From Candidatus Gallipaludibacter merdavium (GTDB lineage: Bacteria > Bacteroidota > Bacteroidia > Bacteroidales > Paludibacteraceae): 64,000 nucleotides of DNA. The notes under the pieces are model-generated. The model worked only from the letters and a program-made list of their open reading frames with translations, did not search any database and was not told where the DNA came from. The stretch lies in contig JADIMG010000055.1 in the NCBI GenBank assembly GCA_017694875.1, forward strand, positions 1 to 64,000. Direction: 5' to 3'. Positions 1-7,174 of this stretch are shown here, piece after piece. The translations under genes were made by a program, and so were the position numbers. Position 1 is the stretch's first letter; each line of letters begins with the position of its first letter.

Positions 1-104
1 AAAGAGGATTGTCAACTGTCCATATTTTGACGGGGCTTGGATCGACAAAATAAAACTCGACCACTGGATACACAATGCTCGAGCTGTACTGTTTTTATAT
101 TTAA

Positions 105-773
105 TCGAGTTTATCGGACAGCAATAATAATGAAAGGTTTTATAAAGTAGCAGATATAGGTTGTGGTACGGGTGGACAAACTCTAACTTTGGCAAAATCT
201 CTGAAAGGAGAAATTATTGCTGTAGATTTGTTTGAAGAGTTTCTTGAAGAGCTGAATGAGAGACAAAGGGGTGAAATGTTGACTGCTCAAATAAGGACCT
301 TATCGGCATCTATGGATAAACTTCCTTTTAAGAAGAATGAATTTGATATTATCTGGTCAGAAGGAGCTGTGTACAATATTGGTTTTAAGAATGGAATAAG
401 CTATTGGAAAGAATTTTTAAAACCGGGTGGAATATTAGCCGTTTCAGAATTGTCATGGACAACAAACAATCGTCCGAAAGAATTGGAAGATTTCTGGAAT
501 GGAGAATATTCTGAAATGGATACAATAGCAGGAAAGATTAAAGTGTTGGAAGAAGCTGGCTATAAAGTGCTTGGACATTTTATTCTTTCGGATGAATGCT
601 GGCTTGACAATTATTACAATCCTCTGTTGGATGCCCATAAGGATTTTATGGAAGATTTTAGGCAGGATGAGATGGCTAAGATGATTGTAGAAAGAGATAG
701 GCAGGAGGTGAATTTTTATATGCAATATAAAGATTATTACAGTTATGGATTCTACCTTGCACAAAAAATTTAA
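105..773 (+). pseudogene. Class I SAM-dependent methyltransferase, 5' end disrupted
   Basis: The frame encodes a SAM-binding motif I (DIGCGTGGQT, about 153-182) followed by the rest of a class I methyltransferase, including an acidic loop after strand 2 (VDLF) and PGG near the middle. A stop at 102-104 closes the frame only about 16 codons before motif I, and no ATG, GTG or TTG lies between that stop and the motif. The first usable start (TTG at 189) would remove the SAM-binding glycine loop. Another frame is open from position 2 to a stop at 125-127 and reads IEFIGQQ at its end. Deleting one G of the GG at 116-117 would join it to DSNNNERFYKVADIGCG. This suggests a frameshift or a 5' replacement. 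Family members usually have about 60 more residues at the N-terminus. I call it a probable pseudogene; a sequencing error is possible. Confidence 0.6.
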
Positions 774-887
774 TATGAAATATCTCTTGAGAGACATTTA
801 TGGGGAATTTCTTGTAATTTTCCATTATGAACTCTTGTTTCTTTTGTGAGAAAAGGTAGAAAAATAGATACCTGCAGGTAGAATCCA

Positions 888-919
888 TTTGCATAGTCCA
901 AAAAATAATACTACTTTTG
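888..919 (+). promoter_or_regulatory. Bacteroides-type promoter of tRNA-Leu
   Basis: TTTG at 888-891 and TACTTTTG (TAnnTTTG consensus) at 912-919 are separated by 20 bases. The -7 box ends 10 bases before the tRNA, which fits start of transcription just ahead of the tRNA 5' end. Confidence 0.8.
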
Positions 920-929
920 CACTCGCAAT

Positions 930-1013
930 GCCCAGATGGCGGAATTGGTAGACGCGCTGGTCTCAAACACCAGTGGATTCACTTCCATGCCGGTTCGATC
1001 CCGGCTCTGGGTA
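930..1013 (+). tRNA. tRNA-Leu (anticodon CAA)
   Basis: The seven-pair acceptor stem is GCCCAGA (930-936) with TCTGGGT (1006-1012), and A1013 is the discriminator. The anticodon stem CTGGT/ACCAG holds the loop CTCAAAC with anticodon CAA at 964-966, reading UUG. A long variable arm makes this a class II tRNA. The T-arm GGTTCGATCC is normal. The full CCA end is not encoded. Confidence 0.97.
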
Positions 1014-1017
1014 CAGG

Positions 1018-1062
1018 GGATGAAGTTGCTGATTTTCAGCAACTTCATCCTTTTTTATTTTT
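1018..1062 (+). terminator. Rho-independent terminator after tRNA-Leu
   Basis: A perfect 15-bp stem (1018-1032 with 1036-1050) has a three-base loop and is followed by a T-rich run. Confidence 0.93.
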
Positions 1063-1289
1063 AGGTTTTGTGTGGTTTGCTTGTAGAAACGTATGTAAAA
1101 CACTGTGTCTTTAAATATGAGTATAGTAAGTCATGAGCATAATAATCTATATAGTTGTGTTTGTGCTGTCACTAATTGTAGAGATGTTCTTGATTTGTTT
1201 GTTATTTTCTTGTGATTATAAGATGGGGGGGGGAGTGTTGTGGATGAATAAGAATATATGTTGGGCAGGGTGTGTAAATATACGGATAC

Positions 1290-1320
1290 AAAAAAACACT
1301 TACATTTTTATCTAAGTGTT
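1290..1320 (-). terminator. Terminator of tRNA-Lys
   Basis: On the minus strand, AACACTTA (1320-1313) pairs with TAAGTGTT (1302-1295) and runs into a T tract (1296-1290). It lies just after the tRNA-Lys 3' end. Confidence 0.75.
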
Positions 1321-1327
1321 ATATTTG

Positions 1328-1400
1328 TGACCTCGGAGGGGCTCGAACCCTCGACCCACTGATTAAGAGTCAGTTGCTCTACCAACTGAGCTACGAAGTC
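1328..1400 (-). tRNA. tRNA-Lys (anticodon CTT)
   Basis: Read on the minus strand, the acceptor GACTTCG pairs with CGAGGTC and the discriminator is A (1328). The D-arm GCTCAGTTGGTAGAGC and T-arm GGTTCGAGCC are normal. The anticodon stem ACTGA/TCAGT carries the loop CTCTTAA with anticodon CTT, reading AAG. CCA is not encoded. Confidence 0.97.
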
Positions 1401-1429
1401 ATGCGCTTGATGTTTCTCAATTGCGGCTG

Positions 1430-1460
1430 CAAAGATACTACTTTTATTTGAAAAACCAAG
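1430..1460 (-). promoter_or_regulatory. Promoter of tRNA-Lys
   Basis: On the minus strand CTTG (1460-1457) and TATCTTTG (1437-1430) are 19 bases apart, the Bacteroides -33/-7 layout. The same CTTG -33 form stands before tRNA-Ser and tRNA-Arg in this window. Confidence 0.75.
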
Positions 1461-1500
1461 TGATTTCCCAAAAATATTTTCGTGATAAATTACTTTTTTT

Positions 1501-1535
1501 CTTGCAGGGCAATATCTAAAAATTATGTATCTTTG
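1501..1535 (+). promoter_or_regulatory. Probable promoter of the nucleotidyltransferase gene
   Basis: TATCTTTG at 1528-1535 matches the -7 element. CTTG at 1501-1504 is the nearest -33 candidate but sits 23 bases away, longer than the usual 19-20. Confidence 0.5.
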
Positions 1536-1557
1536 CGCTTGCAAAAATTATACATAT

Positions 1558-2463
1558 ATGAGTAAACCTACTTTATTTGTGCTGGCTGCCGGAATGGGTA
1601 GCAGATATGGAGGACTGAAACAGTTGGACGGCTTAGGACCGAGTGGAGAAACGATTATGGATTATTCTATTTATGATGCCATTCGTGCCGGATTCGGTAA
1701 GGTTGTCTTTGTTATCAGAGAATCCTTTGTGGATGATTTTGAAAAAGTAGTATTGAGCAAGTTTAAAGACAAGATTCCTTGCGAAATATGTTTTCAGTCT
1801 ATCGATAAGATTCCGGGTAATTATCCTATCAATCCCAAAAGGGAAAAACCTTGGGGAACTAACCATGCTGTTTTAATGGGGAAAGATATGATTCATGAAC
1901 CATTTGCTGTTATCAATGCAGATGATTTTTATGGAAAAGAATCTTTTGAAGTATTGGCGGATTTCCTGAACAGTGTGCAGGGCAAGCAAAACCAATATTG
2001 TATGGTGGGTTATAGAGTGGGAAACACCTTGTCGGAAAGTGGAGCCGTGAGCAGAGGTGTGTGTGAATATAATGCGGAAGGCTATCTTACCAATATCACG
2101 GAAAGAACACATATTGAAGACCAGGGAGGAAAGATTGTCTATACTGACGAGAACGGTAAAGATGTGATATTGCCGTTCAATACCTTGGTTTCCATGAATA
2201 TGTGGGGATTCACACCGGATTATTTCACTTATTCGGAAGAAATATTCCACACTTTCCTGAAAGAACATTCAGAAGATCTTAAATCAGAATATTACATTCC
2301 TACGGCTGTCAATACGTTGATTGCAGAAGGAAAGGTAACCTGTAAGGTGCTGGATACGACAGCAAGCTGGTTTGGAGTGACCTATGCGGAAGATCGTCCG
2401 CAAGTGGTCATGAAAATCAATGAACTGGTTAGGAAGGGTGTATATCCTGAGAAATTATTTTAA
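1558..2463 (+). CDS. Sugar-phosphate nucleotidyltransferase
   Basis: This 301-residue protein transfers a nucleotidyl group from an NTP to a sugar 1-phosphate, giving an activated sugar for surface polysaccharide synthesis. Residues 9-22 (LAAGMGSRYGGLKQ) are the family's nucleotide-binding loop with its conserved Arg and Lys, and INADDFYG near the middle is the metal-binding aspartate motif. The start at 1558 was chosen because the family motif begins at residue 9 there; an upstream ATG at 1525 lies inside the promoter. galE follows 36 bases later in the same direction, so the pair may supply UDP-hexoses. The exact nucleotide and sugar cannot be read from the sequence. Confidence 0.85.
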   Translation: MSKPTLFVLAAGMGSRYGGLKQLDGLGPSGETIMDYSIYDAIRAGFGKVVFVIRESFVDDFEKVVLSKFKDKIPCEICFQSIDKIPGNYPINPKREKPWGTNHAVLMGKDMIHEPFAVINADDFYGKESFEVLADFLNSVQGKQNQYCMVGYRVGNTLSESGAVSRGVCEYNAEGYLTNITERTHIEDQGGKIVYTDENGKDVILPFNTLVSMNMWGFTPDYFTYSEEIFHTFLKEHSEDLKSEYYIPTAVNTLIAEGKVTCKVLDTTASWFGVTYAEDRPQVVMKINELVRKGVYPEKLF

Positions 2464-2499
2464 GCGCACTTAATTGTCGGTTTAACAAAACGAAGGTAT

Positions 2500-3531
2500 A
2501 TGGATAGAATTTTGGTTACCGGTGGAACGGGATATATCGGTTCTCATACAGTAGTTGAGTTGCAACAAAGTGGGTTCGAAGTAATCATTGTCGATAACCT
2601 GGTGAATTCCAATGTGGACGTACTTTGCGGTATTGAAAAGATAACAGGTGTGCGACCTATTTTTGAAAACGTGGATTGCACGGAGTATGTAAATCTTGAC
2701 CGGACTATAGAGAAATATCCAGGTATAAAGGCAATTATCCATTTCGCGGCTTTGAAGGCTGTCGGTGAGTCGGTTAGCCATCCATTGGAATATTACCGTA
2801 ACAATCTGGTTTCGCTGATTAACCTACTGGAGCTGATGCCGAAACATAAGATTGAGAATATCGTCTTTTCTTCATCCTGTACAGTGTACGGCCAGCCGGA
2901 TGTGTTGCCTGTAACAGAGGATGCTCCTATTAAGAAAGCTCTGTCGCCTTACGGCAATACGAAAAAGATAGCAGAAGATATCATTACGGATACTATCAAT
3001 GCCAATCATGCCTTGTCGGCGATTCTGTTGCGTTATTTCAATCCGATTGGTGCCCATCCTTCTGCTGAGATAGGTGAATTGCCCAATGGCGTGCCCAATA
3101 ATCTTTTGCCATATATTACGCAGACGGCTATCGGCTTGAGAAGTGAACTGAAAGTATTTGGCAATGATTACAACACACCTGACGGTTCGTGTATCAGGGA
3201 TTACATTAACGTGGTTGATTTGGCAAAGGCACATGTGATAGCTGTGCAGCGTATGTTGCAGAAAAAACAGAAAAGCGATGTTGAGATATTCAATTTGGGT
3301 ACAGGACGTGGTCTTTCTGTTTTGGAGTTGTTGGATATTTTCCAGAAAGTCAATAAGGTGAAAGTTCCCTATAAGATTGTAGGGCGTCGTGAGGGAGACA
3401 TTGAACAGGTTTGGGCTAATCCTGCACGTGCCAACAAGGAATTGGGATGGAAAGCGCAAAGTTCAGTGGAAGATACGTTGAAGAGCGCGTGGAAATGGGA
3501 ATTGAAATTGAAGGAACGTCGTGAGAAGTAG
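2500..3531 (+). CDS. galE: UDP-glucose 4-epimerase
   Basis: The 343-residue cytoplasmic enzyme interconverts UDP-glucose and UDP-galactose using bound NAD. TGGTGYIG at residues 7-14 is the Rossmann glycine motif. The catalytic serine lies in SSSCTVYG (about 124-131) and the YxxxK pair is Tyr151/Lys155. NPIGAHPS and the C-terminal GRREGD segment are typical of GalE. Length matches the family (about 340). It follows the nucleotidyltransferase gene by 36 bases and ends before a strong hairpin terminator, so the two probably form one unit for nucleotide-sugar supply. Confidence 0.95.
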   Translation: MDRILVTGGTGYIGSHTVVELQQSGFEVIIVDNLVNSNVDVLCGIEKITGVRPIFENVDCTEYVNLDRTIEKYPGIKAIIHFAALKAVGESVSHPLEYYRNNLVSLINLLELMPKHKIENIVFSSSCTVYGQPDVLPVTEDAPIKKALSPYGNTKKIAEDIITDTINANHALSAILLRYFNPIGAHPSAEIGELPNGVPNNLLPYITQTAIGLRSELKVFGNDYNTPDGSCIRDYINVVDLAKAHVIAVQRMLQKKQKSDVEIFNLGTGRGLSVLELLDIFQKVNKVKVPYKIVGRREGDIEQVWANPARANKELGWKAQSSVEDTLKSAWKWELKLKERREK

Positions 3532-3550
3532 ATTTTCCTTATTCAGATAA

Positions 3551-3591
3551 AAAGAAAAGTTGTAATGATTCATTACAACTTTTCTTTTTAT
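3551..3591. terminator. Bidirectional terminator between galE and the DUF4861 gene
   Basis: A perfect 17-bp stem (3551-3567 with 3571-3587) has a three-base loop, with A-rich and T-rich flanks on both sides. It lies between convergent genes and can serve both. Confidence 0.88.
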
Positions 3592-3605
3592 AATAGTAGT
3601 TTTGC

Positions 3606-4736
3606 TTACTGGTTGACAACACTAACCGTTAATGGAGATTGCAGGCGAAGTGCTGTTTGGTTGGTTGCAGCGAACCAATCTTCATCGGTAGGATAACCCC
3701 ATTGGCTCCATCCGCCTCCAAAATAGTACGTGAACTTTTCACCTACGGTATAAGGAGCGTATGCCAATAATGTTTCGTCCTTGATTTCCGCACCGGTCAT
3801 ATCAGGAACAATAGCGGCAATATAGTTTCTTCCAACAGGTACGCCTGCGTCAGAAACGGCATTTTCAGCATAGGCAATCCATTTGTTCTTGAAATCCTGT
3901 CTGTAGTTGTCTATATTGCTGTGCAACCAGATTCCGGCAGCCAATTTCATGTTGACTGTGGTCGGTCCGACATAGCTTACTTCTGCTTTGTTGACTTGTG
4001 AACCTGCATCGGCAGTAATGACAATGCGTTGCGTGAAATAGGCATTTCCAACGCGTACAGAGTCGTATTCCAATGCGAAGACGCTACGCAGTCCGCCTGT
4101 TTCAATCACTTCTTGCCGGTCGTAATGCTTACCTACCCAAAGAGTGTCATAGGCTAGGGGGGCAATACCGCCTGCACCCAGTTTGTTACCTACTTTGTAG
4201 CAATCAAGACCTTTTCCGTGGTCCACATGGTATGACTGGCCCAATTGCAATTCATTGTGATAGAAGGTATCAACCACCAGTTCAGGAGTGCGTTTCAACC
4301 AAATATCAACACCGTTGGAAGGGTTCTCGTCGGCCAATGCAGGACCGTACATTCTGTAGGCGCATTTGTCGTTTTCCCATGCAAAGTCGTCTTTTCTTTC
4401 CGGTACGTAGCGGGCAAAAGTTTTGGCTTTGAATGTTTTGGGGGTTCCCTTCTTCCATGTATATACAGCAGAGCTGTTGGCAGAAACGGAAGCTTGGAAA
4501 ACAATGCTTTGCGCTACGTTTTGTCCGTAGTGCATAATCTGATAGTTGATTTCCTTGCCGTCAGCGTCCACTAGAATGTGTGATTCTTCGGGATTGTAAT
4601 TGAGTTGGGCAACACTAATTTCCACCAATTCCTCATTCCTGTCAATAGGAAGTGAATTGCTTACTTCAAGCTGTACTCCCTTGTTGCAGGCAACAAGAGA
4701 AAGTACAGCGAATATACTGATTACAGTTTTTTTCAT
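3606..4736 (-). CDS. DUF4861 family lipoprotein
   Basis: The 376-residue protein has a lipoprotein signal (LSLVAC, lipid-attached Cys17) and is expected in the periplasm or outer membrane. The remainder resembles DUF4861 proteins, with the segment YRMYGPALADENPSNGVDIW and a Trp-rich C-terminus. This family is common next to pectin and uronate genes in Bacteroidota, but its biochemical role is not established; a beta-sandwich carbohydrate-active fold is plausible. It is the last gene of the kduI-kduD unit, starting 12 bases after the kduD stop, which ties it to unsaturated uronate metabolism. The family call comes from recalled sequence features. Confidence 0.8.
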   Translation of the reverse strand: MKKTVISIFAVLSLVACNKGVQLEVSNSLPIDRNEELVEISVAQLNYNPEESHILVDADGKEINYQIMHYGQNVAQSIVFQASVSANSSAVYTWKKGTPKTFKAKTFARYVPERKDDFAWENDKCAYRMYGPALADENPSNGVDIWLKRTPELVVDTFYHNELQLGQSYHVDHGKGLDCYKVGNKLGAGGIAPLAYDTLWVGKHYDRQEVIETGGLRSVFALEYDSVRVGNAYFTQRIVITADAGSQVNKAEVSYVGPTTVNMKLAAGIWLHSNIDNYRQDFKNKWIAYAENAVSDAGVPVGRNYIAAIVPDMTGAEIKDETLLAYAPYTVGEKFTYYFGGGWSQWGYPTDEDWFAATNQTALRLQSPLTVSVVNQ

Positions 4737-4748
4737 CGCATCTATGGA

Positions 4749-5543
4749 TTATTGTGGTTGTTTTCCGATATATGCCAAGATACCTCCGTCCACATACAAA
4801 ATGTGTCCGTTAACAAAGTTGGAAGCGTCTGATGCCAGGAATACGGCTGGTCCCATCAAGTCTTCCGGTGTTCCCCAGCGGGCAGCAGGAGTTTTGGCTA
4901 CGATGAATGAATCAAACGGATGGCGTGAACCATCAGCTTGGCGTTCGCGCAATGGAGCAGTTTGAGGAGTGGCAATATAGCCCGGTCCAATACCATTGCA
5001 TTGGATGTTGTATTCTCCATATTCAGAAGCAATGTTGCGGGTCAACATTTTCAGACCACCTTTTGCAGCAGCGTAGGCAGAAACCGTTTCACGGCCCAAT
5101 TCTGACATCATAGAGCAGATGTTGATGATTTTTCCGTGACCTTTCTTAATCATGCTAGGAATAACGGCTTTTGATACGATGAAAGGTGCGTTCAGGTCAA
5201 CGTCGATTACCTGACGGAATTCTGAAGCCTTCATTTCGCACATAGGAATACGTTTGATGATACCGGCGTTGTTGACCAATATGTCGATAGTGCCTATTTC
5301 CTTTTCGATTTGTGCCACCAAGGCTTGCACTTGTTCTTCACTGGTTACGTCGCAAACATAGCCGCGTGCCTCAATTCCTTTTTCCTTGTAGGCTGCCAGA
5401 CCTTTGTCCACCAATTCTTGTTTGATGTCGTTAAATACTATTTTTGCACCAGCTTCTGCAAAGGCGGTAGCCAATGCAAATCCGATTCCGTAAGAAGCGC
5501 CTGTTACGAGGGCTACTTTACCTTCCAATGAAAAGTTTACCAT
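4749..5543 (-). CDS. kduD: 2-dehydro-3-deoxy-D-gluconate 5-dehydrogenase / gluconate 5-dehydrogenase (SDR)
   Basis: This 264-residue short-chain dehydrogenase probably reduces 2,5-diketo-3-deoxygluconate to 2-keto-3-deoxygluconate, the step after KduI in 4-deoxyuronate breakdown. TGASYGIG (14-21) binds the nucleotide, NNAG is at 91-94, and the catalytic set is Ser144, Tyr157, Lys161. It lies 29 bases downstream of kduI, which supports KduD over a general gluconate dehydrogenase. SDR enzymes are hard to assign to one substrate from sequence alone. Confidence 0.88.
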   Translation of the reverse strand: MVNFSLEGKVALVTGASYGIGFALATAFAEAGAKIVFNDIKQELVDKGLAAYKEKGIEARGYVCDVTSEEQVQALVAQIEKEIGTIDILVNNAGIIKRIPMCEMKASEFRQVIDVDLNAPFIVSKAVIPSMIKKGHGKIINICSMMSELGRETVSAYAAAKGGLKMLTRNIASEYGEYNIQCNGIGPGYIATPQTAPLRERQADGSRHPFDSFIVAKTPAARWGTPEDLMGPAVFLASDASNFVNGHILYVDGGILAYIGKQPQ

Positions 5544-5572
5544 AATATTTATGTTTTTAAAGTTGATAGTTA

Positions 5573-6415
5573 TTATTTCAAGTCAGTAATGAGAGAAAAA
5601 TCCTGGTCACCATAGTCCTGGTTTTCTCCACCCATACCCCAGATGAATGTATAGTTGTGTGTAGCTGCTGCGCTGTGAATGGACCATTCAGGAGATAAAA
5701 CGGCCTGTTCGTTCTTCATCCATACGTGGCGGGTTTCGTCCACTTCACCCATAAAGTGGCAGATGGCCTGGTCGTCGGGGCATTCAAAATAGAAATAGGC
5801 TTCCATGCGGCGGCTGTGTACGTGTGCCGGCATGGTGTTCCATACGCTGCCGGTTTGCAGCTCTGTCATACCCATTTGCAGTTGGCAGGTAGGCAAAACC
5901 TGACTTACCAGCATTTTGTTGATGTTGCGGTGGTTGGAACCTTCCAGGCTACCCATTTCAGCAACGATAGCGTCGGCCTTTGTCACTTTCTTGTCTGGAT
6001 AGTTCTTGTGAGCGGTAACGGAATTAAAGTAGAATTTGGCCGGATGTTGTGCATCAAGACTTTCAAAAATGACTTCTCTGTCGCCACAGCCTAAATACAA
6101 GGCTTCCTTATAGTTCAGTTCATAGGTGTCGGTGCCTACTTTTACACGGCCTTTACCGCCAACGTTGAATATACCGATCTCACGTCTTGTGAGGAAATAG
6201 GGAGCTTTGAGCGGGTCGATAGCTTCCAGTTTCAGACTTTCATGAACAGGCATTGCGCCGCCTACAACCATTCTGTCGTACATGGAATAAACCATGTTTA
6301 CCTCATCAGCAGCAAAGACTTTTTCAATCAAAAAGTCACGTCTGATACGAGCCGTATCATAATTTTTTGCATCTTGCGGATGAGCCGCATAACGAATTTC
6401 ATAGTTTGTCTTCAT
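5573..6415 (-). CDS. kduI: 5-dehydro-4-deoxy-D-glucuronate isomerase
   Basis: The 280-residue cupin enzyme isomerises 5-keto-4-deoxyuronate, released from unsaturated uronates of pectin or glycosaminoglycans, into 2,5-diketo-3-deoxygluconate. The zinc ligands are visible as His198, His200, Glu205 and His247, spaced as in the E. coli enzyme. Length is typical. It is the first gene of the kduI-kduD-DUF4861 unit, and a TATCTTTG box lies 42-49 bases upstream of the start. Confidence 0.96.
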   Translation of the reverse strand: MKTNYEIRYAAHPQDAKNYDTARIRRDFLIEKVFAADEVNMVYSMYDRMVVGGAMPVHESLKLEAIDPLKAPYFLTRREIGIFNVGGKGRVKVGTDTYELNYKEALYLGCGDREVIFESLDAQHPAKFYFNSVTAHKNYPDKKVTKADAIVAEMGSLEGSNHRNINKMLVSQVLPTCQLQMGMTELQTGSVWNTMPAHVHSRRMEAYFYFECPDDQAICHFMGEVDETRHVWMKNEQAVLSPEWSIHSAAATHNYTFIWGMGGENQDYGDQDFSLITDLK

Positions 6416-6456
6416 AATATAAGTATTAAAAATTGGATATACGTTATTTTACAAGA

Positions 6457-6464
6457 CAAAGATA
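6457..6464 (-). promoter_or_regulatory. Candidate -7 box of the kduI operon
   Basis: TATCTTTG is read on the minus strand at 6464-6457. No TTTG is found at the usual upstream distance, so this may be a weak or activator-dependent promoter. Confidence 0.5.
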
Positions 6465-6547
6465 CAACAAAAAAGTTCACGATAATGTGTAGGAATTGTC
6501 TGATTTTTGTACTTAATAGTACAGAACTATCTTTTTAGAGAATATTT

Positions 6548-7174
6548 CTATTGTACTTGCCACATCCAGCAAAAACATACTGCGATGTTCATGTTGTTAG
6601 AAACGGAAAAGTGGTCAGTTTTGCTGGCATGGTACACATTGCTCAGGCTGTAGTTGAAGCGGGCGTCCAGTTCATAGCTTCCTGCCGGAGTCCTGACCTG
6701 AAATCCCAAGCCCCCGCACAATCCGTAATCAAAGCGGTTTTGCAGCTGTTCGTATTGGTATCCGCTGGCATCTGTAGGAAGATGCATGGATCTTTCCGCA
6801 ATCAGATAGGAGATTTGTGGGCCTATGTTCAGATAGCCTCTAACCTTGTTGCCGATGTACAGATGTGTCATCATGGGCAGTTCAATGTAGTCGGTTTGGC
6901 GTATGTAGGAGTTTGTTTCTTTCCATCCTCTTTGCGAATAGTTCAGCTCTATCTGAAGACCGAAATGCTTCTCGGCTATGTAACGCCATTTTGCACCCCC
7001 CATAATACCGAAAGCCATAAATGGTTCCGTGTTGACAGAAGGTGAAAAATGAACTGTGCTGCCCGTCATGCCGCCTTGCGCACCCACATACATTTCCGGA
7101 TGTTCCAAGGGCACTTGGGCGGAGACATAGCCTCCCAACAGCAGCATGCAGCAAACGAACCAAACTTTTCTCAT
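6548..7174 (-). CDS. PorT-like outer membrane beta-barrel protein
   Basis: The 208-residue protein has a cleavable signal peptide (cut near YVSA-Q, about residue 20). Alternating-hydrophobicity strands follow, such as GAQGGMTGS, LQIELNYSQRGW and LNIGPQISYLI, which fit an eight-strand barrel of the PorT family. The C-terminal segment ends MWQVQ. Its ATG overlaps the stop of the LysM gene (ATGA at 7171-7174), so the two are translated together. The function is unknown; PorT-like barrels are abundant in Bacteroidota. Confidence 0.78.
   Translation of the reverse strand: MRKVWFVCCMLLLGGYVSAQVPLEHPEMYVGAQGGMTGSTVHFSPSVNTEPFMAFGIMGGAKWRYIAEKHFGLQIELNYSQRGWKETNSYIRQTDYIELPMMTHLYIGNKVRGYLNIGPQISYLIAERSMHLPTDASGYQYEQLQNRFDYGLCGGLGFQVRTPAGSYELDARFNYSLSNVYHASKTDHFSVSNNMNIAVCFCWMWQVQ

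Noticed and set aside
917-1114. Open frame crossing tRNA-Leu
   Set aside because: Contains the entire tRNA and its terminator.
1133-1315. 60-codon hydrophobic open frame between the two tRNA genes
   Set aside because: No promoter or family match, a G run of seven to eight inside it, and its end overlaps the tRNA-Lys terminator; low-complexity chance frame.
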